Shown here piece after piece: positions 58,541-64,000 of a stretch of 64,000 bases of DNA. How positions within the stretch are numbered: position 1 is the stretch's first letter; the number at the start of each line of letters is the position of its first letter. Made by a program: the position numbers and the translations under genes. The notes beneath the pieces were generated by a model that was given only the letters and a program-made list of their open reading frames with translations, searched no databases and was not told the origin of the DNA. Origin of the DNA: Diaporthe sp. PMI_573 (taxonomy: Eukaryota > Ascomycota > Sordariomycetes > Diaporthales > Diaporthaceae); the NCBI GenBank assembly GCA_021399435.1, contig JAJTUP010000005.1, positions 1,821,937 to 1,885,936 of the forward strand, given 5' to 3'.

Positions 58541-61500
58541 GCCTACTGCCCTACTATACGATACTGGTTCTACCGTACATATAGTAAATAGCCGCTCTTT
58601 ATTCACTAATTTAGTGACTACCGGCGATTTTGGGTACCTACAGACAGGTGGGGGTAGAGTTTACCCCTTAGGTAAAGGCGACGCTGTATTTTAGGTAGTT
58701 AGCCCTGAAAACCCAGCCAAGACTAAGCGTCTAGTCCTAAAAGAGGCACTATTTGTGCCCTCTATAGATATAAGCATTTTTAGTGGTCTTTGCCACTATA
58801 ATGCAGGGGGTTATCTTTCTAGAAAAACCCTCTATAGGGCTAATCAGCAACCGATTATATACTTAGACCCTTCTAAAACGGGATTTTTTATCCCTCAGAA
58901 GGGGGTATAGGCCTTATAAGCCTATTCTACCCAAGCAAATAGTATATACTATGTCCCCAGTAATAGTACAAAAGCTTTGGAGATAGTGCTGCCTCCTTTT
59001 AATAGGGAGGCAGCTAGGGACTATGAAAAAATCCCTACCCCTGAAGAGCCTATTCTTATAGAAGAATTAGGCCCTTCCGGGTCCTCTACAGGCTCTACTG
59101 CCTTAGGTTCTAGGCTACAGAAGCCTAACCCTGAGATACAGGATCTTCCGGTACGGGTCCCTCGCACGCCCCCTTCTATAGGTCTTTCGCCCTCTCGGCC
59201 AGAAACGCCTGTAGGAAATAGGGGGGGTAGGGCCATAAAGGACCTAGAAGATCTCCTTTTAGAAGGCCTTTCGCCTTCTAGAAAGGCTACCAAACAGCTT
59301 ATACAGGCTAAACCTTCTAAAGGGTCCCCTAAGCTACTCAAACTAGCTTATCTCTGGCATAAGAGATTAGGGCATATAAGCCTTTGTCTACTGAAGAAGA
59401 CGGCTAAAATTGCCCAGGGGGTACCTAATTTTGATTCTATCTCAGAAGGGGACTTTCTCTGCTTGCCCTGCGATAGGGCTAAAGCGGTCCGTAGGTTTAA
59501 CCATAGGCCTATAGACGATCCAGAGGGTATATTAGACTCTTTAGAAGGGGACACCTTTTCTATTAAGCCTATGCCCTATAATAAGTGCCCTATTGGGCTA
59601 CTAATAGTGGATAGAAAGTCTAGATTTTGGTGGCTTTTCCTGCTAAAAAGCCGAGATGGAGACCCTATTATGGATACCATTAAGGGCTTTTTCAGGTCTT
59701 TGAAAGCCCTATTCGGGCGGTATTCTAAGGGTTTTCATTTTAACGGTAGAAAGGAGATAAATGCTAGCCTACAGGCCTGGCTACAGCATAAAGGCATAGA
59801 GTTTTCAACTAGTAGCCCCTATATTTACAAGCAAAACGGTCTAATAGAACGCTCTATTAGGGTTATTCTGGACCGTCTGAGGGCTACTATGCTTGCTGCA
59901 GGCCTACCGCTATATCTATGGTGTTTTACTATACCTGCTGTTTTAGAGTTAATTAAATCTACTGCTCTTACAAATAGAGACCTTACGGCCTATCAAGAGC
60001 TTCACGATGGGCTAGAGCCTTCTAAAACCCATAAACCCCTTCTGAAGAGGTACAGGGTTATAGGGGCTCGCTGTGAGGTCTTCCTACCTGAAAAAAAGCG
60101 TCCAAAGGGCTATAAATTAGCCCCTAGGTCTGAAACAGGCTATTTGTTAGCAGTATTAGGGAATAATACATACCAAGTATATATCCCTAAAAGGCATACT
60201 GTTTTAAAAACCTCTATTGTCAAAATTTACGAGGATTTAAGCAGTATAGATACTAGTTTGGATACTAGTGGTGGTTTTGGGCCAGAAGGGGTAGTAGAGG
60301 GTCTCTCAGACCCTCTAGATAGGGATATAGACCCTACAACCGCTGAAGGGCCTCTCTCAGGCCCTTTAGAACCTACTAGGCCTCTCTCAGGCCCTGTAGT
60401 ACCTGCCGGGTCTATTTTAGACCCCCCAGAAGAGCCTATTTTAGGCTTGCCTGCACTCTCTGTAGAAGGAGACCCCCCAGAGGGTTCCGGGGAATTAGAG
60501 GATATAGGGCCTACTTTAGGCCCTACAAAGTCGTCCCCAGAGGGTTTAGGTCCAACTCTACCTAAAGAAATGGACCTATCATACACTAAACAGATCGTCT
60601 ACTCTATTTTTAAGAAAACACGCCAAAAAGCATATAGTACAACTAATACTCAAGCCCCCCAGACCTGGAAACAGGTGCTAAAAAGCCCTAATAGGGCTAA
60701 ATGGCTAAAGGCAATTTATAGCAAATTTAAGCAGATTATTCTGCAAAATACCCTCGAATTTTGGCCAGATAGTAAGCTTCCAGAAGGTCGAAAGCCTATT
60801 ACTAGTCGACTAGTCCTAAGAGAGAAAAAGGACGAGAATAATCGAGTTTTTAAGTTTAAAGCCCGATTAGTAGTTAGAGGGTTCCAACAGAGAGAAGGAG
60901 TGGATTATACAGACACTTTTGCCTCTACCTCTACCCCCCCTACCTGGAGGGTACTACTAACGCTAGCCGCTATTCTAGACTGGGAAATCAAGCAAATCGA
61001 TTTTATAGGTGCCTTCCTAAACGGTACGCTGAAAGAACAGGTCTTTATGGCACTTCCAGAGGGTTTTAGAGATTTTGCAGCTCAAGCCAGTAGCCTTATT
61101 CAGAGGCTATTAGCTAAAGCTGGCTATAACCCCTCTATTCAGCAGATAATTCGGCTAAATAAAGCACTATACGGCCTAAAGCAGGCCCCTAGAGAGTGGC
61201 AACAGATAGTTATTAACCTTCTGAAAAGCTTAGGCTTTGAGCCACTACTCTCAGACTCCGCCGTCTTCTACAGCAGGGCGTCAGGCCTATTTATAGTGAC
61301 CTACGTCAATAATTGCCTAATTATAGGGCCTGGAATCTCGAAAATTCAGGCCTTAAAAAGACAAATATATAAGGCATACGCTATAGAAGATAGGGGCCCT
61401 GCAAGCTTTTTTCTAGGGGTTTGAATTATTAGGGACCGCCCTAACCAAACCCTATGGCTCTCTCAGAGCCAGTACATAGAGGAAGCTATTAGAATCTTTA

Positions 61501-62294
61501 ATTTAGAGGGTTCTAGGCCTATTTCAGTTCCTCTCTAGCTAAATTTAGTTAATTTAGGCCCTATCGAAGGGCCTACACTAGACCAAATTCGACATAAGCG
61601 TTTTCAGGCTATAGTGGGTACCGCTATGTATTTAGTTACCCAAACTAGGCCTGATATAAGCTTTCCGGTCTAGTGGTTAGCTAGGGCTTTCTAAGCTTCT
61701 AAGCTTCAGCACCTATCTGCTGCTTAAAACCTTTTTAGGTACCTGAATAGCTACCGACAACTAGCTATTAGGTATTCTGTAAAGGGCCTAAAAAACCCTC
61801 TACAGAGCTCTCTTTTAGAGCCTATAGGTTATTTAGATAGCGACTATGCTGGAGATAAGGCCTTCTTAAAGTTAACTTACGGGTATGTATTTACCCTAGG
61901 TGGGGGGCCTATTTCTTGGAAATCGAAGCGAGGAAGTACTATAGCGTTATCTACGCTAGAGGCTGAATTTATAGGGCTTATAGAGGCCACTAGGGAAATC
62001 CAGTGGCTTTGTGGGCTCTATACGGAGCTGAATAGGCCTATTCCAAGGCCTACCATCCTCTATGGAGATAATACGGGCGCTATCTCCACTGCTAAGGACC
62101 CCTTACACCACCAAAGGACTAAGCATACCCTTCTAAGGTACCACTACCTACGTGCTGAAGTTCAGAAGGGGACCCTCGAGGTTAAATACCTAGAGACCAG
62201 TAAAATGGTAGCAGACGGGCTTACAAAAGCCCTTCCAGCACCTAAATTTCAGGTGTTTCTAGGCCAGCTTGGCCTAGTAGAGTTAGTGGAGTAG
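58541..62294 (+). pseudogene. Co1 (Ty1/copia) protease-integrase-RT-RNase H
   Basis: One continuous frame with a few stops (TAG near 58694 and 58908, TGA at 61422, TAG/TAA near 61537-61730) ends at the TAG at 62292. The protease begins LLYDTGSTVHIVN. Integrase: LWHKRLGHISLCLLKK with FLCLPC (HHCC finger), LLIVDRKSRFWW, a second acidic residue changed to Asn (FHFNGRKE), and SPYIYKQNGLIERS. A Gly/Pro/Glu-rich linker follows. RT: IKQIDFIGAFLNG, YGLKQAPREWQ, and YVNN in place of YVDD. RNase H: YLDSDYAGD, STLEAEFIGL, ADGLTKALP. The order PR-IN-RT-RH defines Ty1/copia. Mutation is light compared with Gy1, but D-to-N changes at active sites and the stops make it inactive. The long open part (58977-61424) begins with TTG, not a true start. 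Confidence 0.9.
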
Positions 62295-62451
62295 AAGGGG
62301 GCCTATAGGGCCCTCTAGCCACTATTTCTTCAGTAGTAGATAGATTTCTTTCAGAAGGGGTTTTCTGTCTATAGGGGGCTTTTCTTTTCTCTCACATTTC
62401 TATTTAGAATAAGGGTTAAATATTATAGGCCTATTTTAGGCCTATATCTTT

Positions 62452-62462
62452 AACAGAAGGGG
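62452..62462 (+). other. Co1 polypurine tract
   Basis: AACAGAAGGGG lies directly before the LTR start TGTTAAACGG. This identifies the 522-534-bp repeats of the window as Co1 LTRs. Confidence 0.75.
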
Positions 62463-62994
62463 TGTTAAACGGAAACGCTTGTGTGGGCGCTGCACGTAAG
62501 GGGTTACCCTAGACTTCACGTAGGGAGTTACCCTAGACTTGGCATTTTTTCGGCTAAGTGCCTATGTGGCGTGCGCGCCGGCAGATGAGTTTGGTGGCCG
62601 TGAGTCGATTTTTTGGGCTATTGTAAGACCCTAACTTCGAACCTCTGTATTCCCCTTATTTCTTACCCAAAAAGCATGTAACCTAGTTTGTTAGATAGCC
62701 TGATTTCTAAAGTTTATCTGTATTTAGTTTGGTTACTGTCAGGGTTAGGGTTGGCTGGTTATTTAAAGCCAAAGATAGTGGGTCCGAGGGCCGAATTTTC
62801 CGGCCTCCCTATCTGCGCACCAGAGCCAACCACAGCGTGCCCAGGGTTGAGACGATGTCGGAGGGACTGTGAGGAGGGCTGACAGAAGCCCACTCGAATT
62901 CAATACAAAGTTGTCTAAACCACTCTCAAGCGTCCCAACAAGACCTCAGTGCACCTTACTGCTACCTGACCCATTCGATCCACCAACCTTCAGA
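62463..62994 (+). repeat. Co1 3' LTR
   Basis: 532 bp, long subfamily, TGTTAAACGGAAACGC to ACCTTCAGA, then CTTTC. It contains a 24-bp tandem duplication (62493-62516 and 62517-62540) with GTTACCCTAGACTT in each unit, and a telomere-like CAGGGTTAGGGTTGG. No matching 5' LTR with CTTTC before it lies in the window. Confidence 0.9.
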
Positions 62995-64000
62995 CTTTCT
63001 TTATTATTAATTAAAAAAGTATTAATTATTTTATCTTATTAGGTATACCGTTTTTAAATTAAACCAAGATAACCTTTACTTATAAGCAAGATAGTAAGAT
63101 AAAAGTAAACTTTAAGTTTAGTAGAGTTTAGTTTATTACTATTATTAGATTAAGCTAATAGCTAAATATATCTAAATAACTAAAAAAACTAGATACTGGC
63201 CCTAATTTAAAGGGAGAATTTATAATTAATAAAGAAAAAGTCTCTAGCTAGATATATAATTATTTAGAAGAAGGAGATATTTTAATTATTTTACTTACTA
63301 TATCTAATATTCCTTTTATTATTACTTAACTATATTTTATTATTAAAATAGAATTAATAGCTACTTATACTAAGGAGTTTAATAATAAAAAGAAAAGTAT
63401 AAATATAGATATTACCAGCCTATATACTAATAGGCCTATTATATTAAAAAACGCCTATTTAAAAAGGAAATAAAAAAGATATATTATTTTATTAATATAA
63501 TATATAAAATAGTTACTAAGAAAGTAAAACCTATTAATAATTTAAAACTAGATAGATTAATATCTAAAAAAAACTTTTTATTAAAAAGAGGCAAAGATAA
63601 AGAAAATACAAACCATATAAATAAAGACGCTACTAATAACTTATAATACATAGATTAAAATATAATTTTTAAACCTACTTTTAGGTTTAAGGCTTACAAA
63701 TAAATAATAAATAGATATCTTTAAAATAAACTATAATAAACTTATAAAACTAGAAGTAAATATATTTTAATACCTACTTATTAATAAAAAAGCTGTCTTA
63801 ATTTAAAACTAGTCTTATCTTAAAGAAATTATCTTAAAAGTTACGCTAAAACAGGAAATTAAAACTATCCTTTATAAACTATACTAGTTTTAAAACATTT
63901 CTATATCTTATACCTTATATAATAAGATAATTAAAGTACTTAAAAAATATCTTAATAAAAAAGTTTTTAAAGAGTTTAACTTATTCTATAGAAATCAATA
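62995..64000. other. AT-rich mutated repeat of unknown type
   Basis: 1 kb of very AT-rich sequence with stops in all frames. It does not match Gy1, Gy2 or Co1 by eye. It is probably another RIP-mutated element that served as the target for Co1. Confidence 0.4.

Noticed and set aside
58977..61424. Treating this as an intact 815-residue gene with its own start
   Set aside because: The first codon is TTG, and the same frame continues upstream into the protease with RIP-type stops and downstream past a TGA into RNase H. It is part of one broken copia polyprotein.
62688..62882. 64-codon open frame recurring in several Co1 LTRs (also 23551, 41952, 51499)
   Set aside because: It begins with TTG, lies wholly inside the LTR, and recurs because the LTR recurs. 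No protein features beyond chance.
18496..62994. CRISPR array or other evenly spaced repeats
   Set aside because: The repeats are LTRs of 274-534 bp with target duplications. Spacing is irregular and the genome is eukaryotic.

Overview
The window looks like a filamentous ascomycete (Pezizomycotina). The genes carry short GT...AG introns with CTAAC-like branch points, and the repeats are full of C-to-T and G-to-A transitions of the kind left by repeat-induced point mutation (RIP). No species can be named from the sequence alone.

The window has two parts. Positions 1 to about 18,040 are gene-bearing, of balanced composition and apparently single copy. They hold a partial family CE12 rhamnogalacturonan acetylesterase (-), a secreted GH42 beta-galactosidase (-), an oxysterol-binding-protein homologue (+), a small protein with a mitochondrial-type N-terminus (+), a four-helix membrane protein (-), a small secreted cysteine-rich protein (+) and a seven-exon GH35 beta-galactosidase (+). 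The CE12 enzyme and the two beta-galactosidases would act together on rhamnogalacturonan I: one deacetylates the backbone, and the others trim galactose from side chains or from the oligosaccharides released.

Positions 18,040 to 64,000 are AT-rich and consist almost entirely of nested, RIP-mutated LTR retrotransposons. Three families can be separated. Gy1 is a Ty3/gypsy chromovirus with 473-bp LTRs. It is present as three minus-strand copies (18,496-36,863; 20,697-35,532; 39,531-47,734), one plus-strand copy (47,735-58,540) and one plus-strand 3' fragment (37,380-38,737). Gy2 is a second chromovirus (26,365-32,366) with 274-bp LTRs, inserted in the second Gy1 copy with target-site duplication AAGCT. 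Co1 is a Ty1/copia element. It has eight LTR copies of 522-534 bp, a gag fragment (38,738-39,530, minus) and a pro-pol region with its 3' LTR (58,541-62,994, plus). The Co1 coding region is much less damaged than the Gy1 copies around it.

The most interesting structure is an extra open frame on the opposite strand of Gy1, between the chromodomain end of pol and the 3' LTR. It recurs in all five Gy1 copies. Aligned by eye, it shows the spacing C-X2-C-X6-C-X8-C-X2-C-X6-C, which is the spacing of fungal Zn(II)2Cys6 DNA-binding clusters, followed by a charged helical region. Other notable points are the Co1 element split into two halves that rejoin in frame at a GCCTA target but now lie 19.8 kb apart in opposite orientation, a head-to-head Gy1 junction at 47,734/47,735, and Co1 LTRs sitting at recombination junctions.
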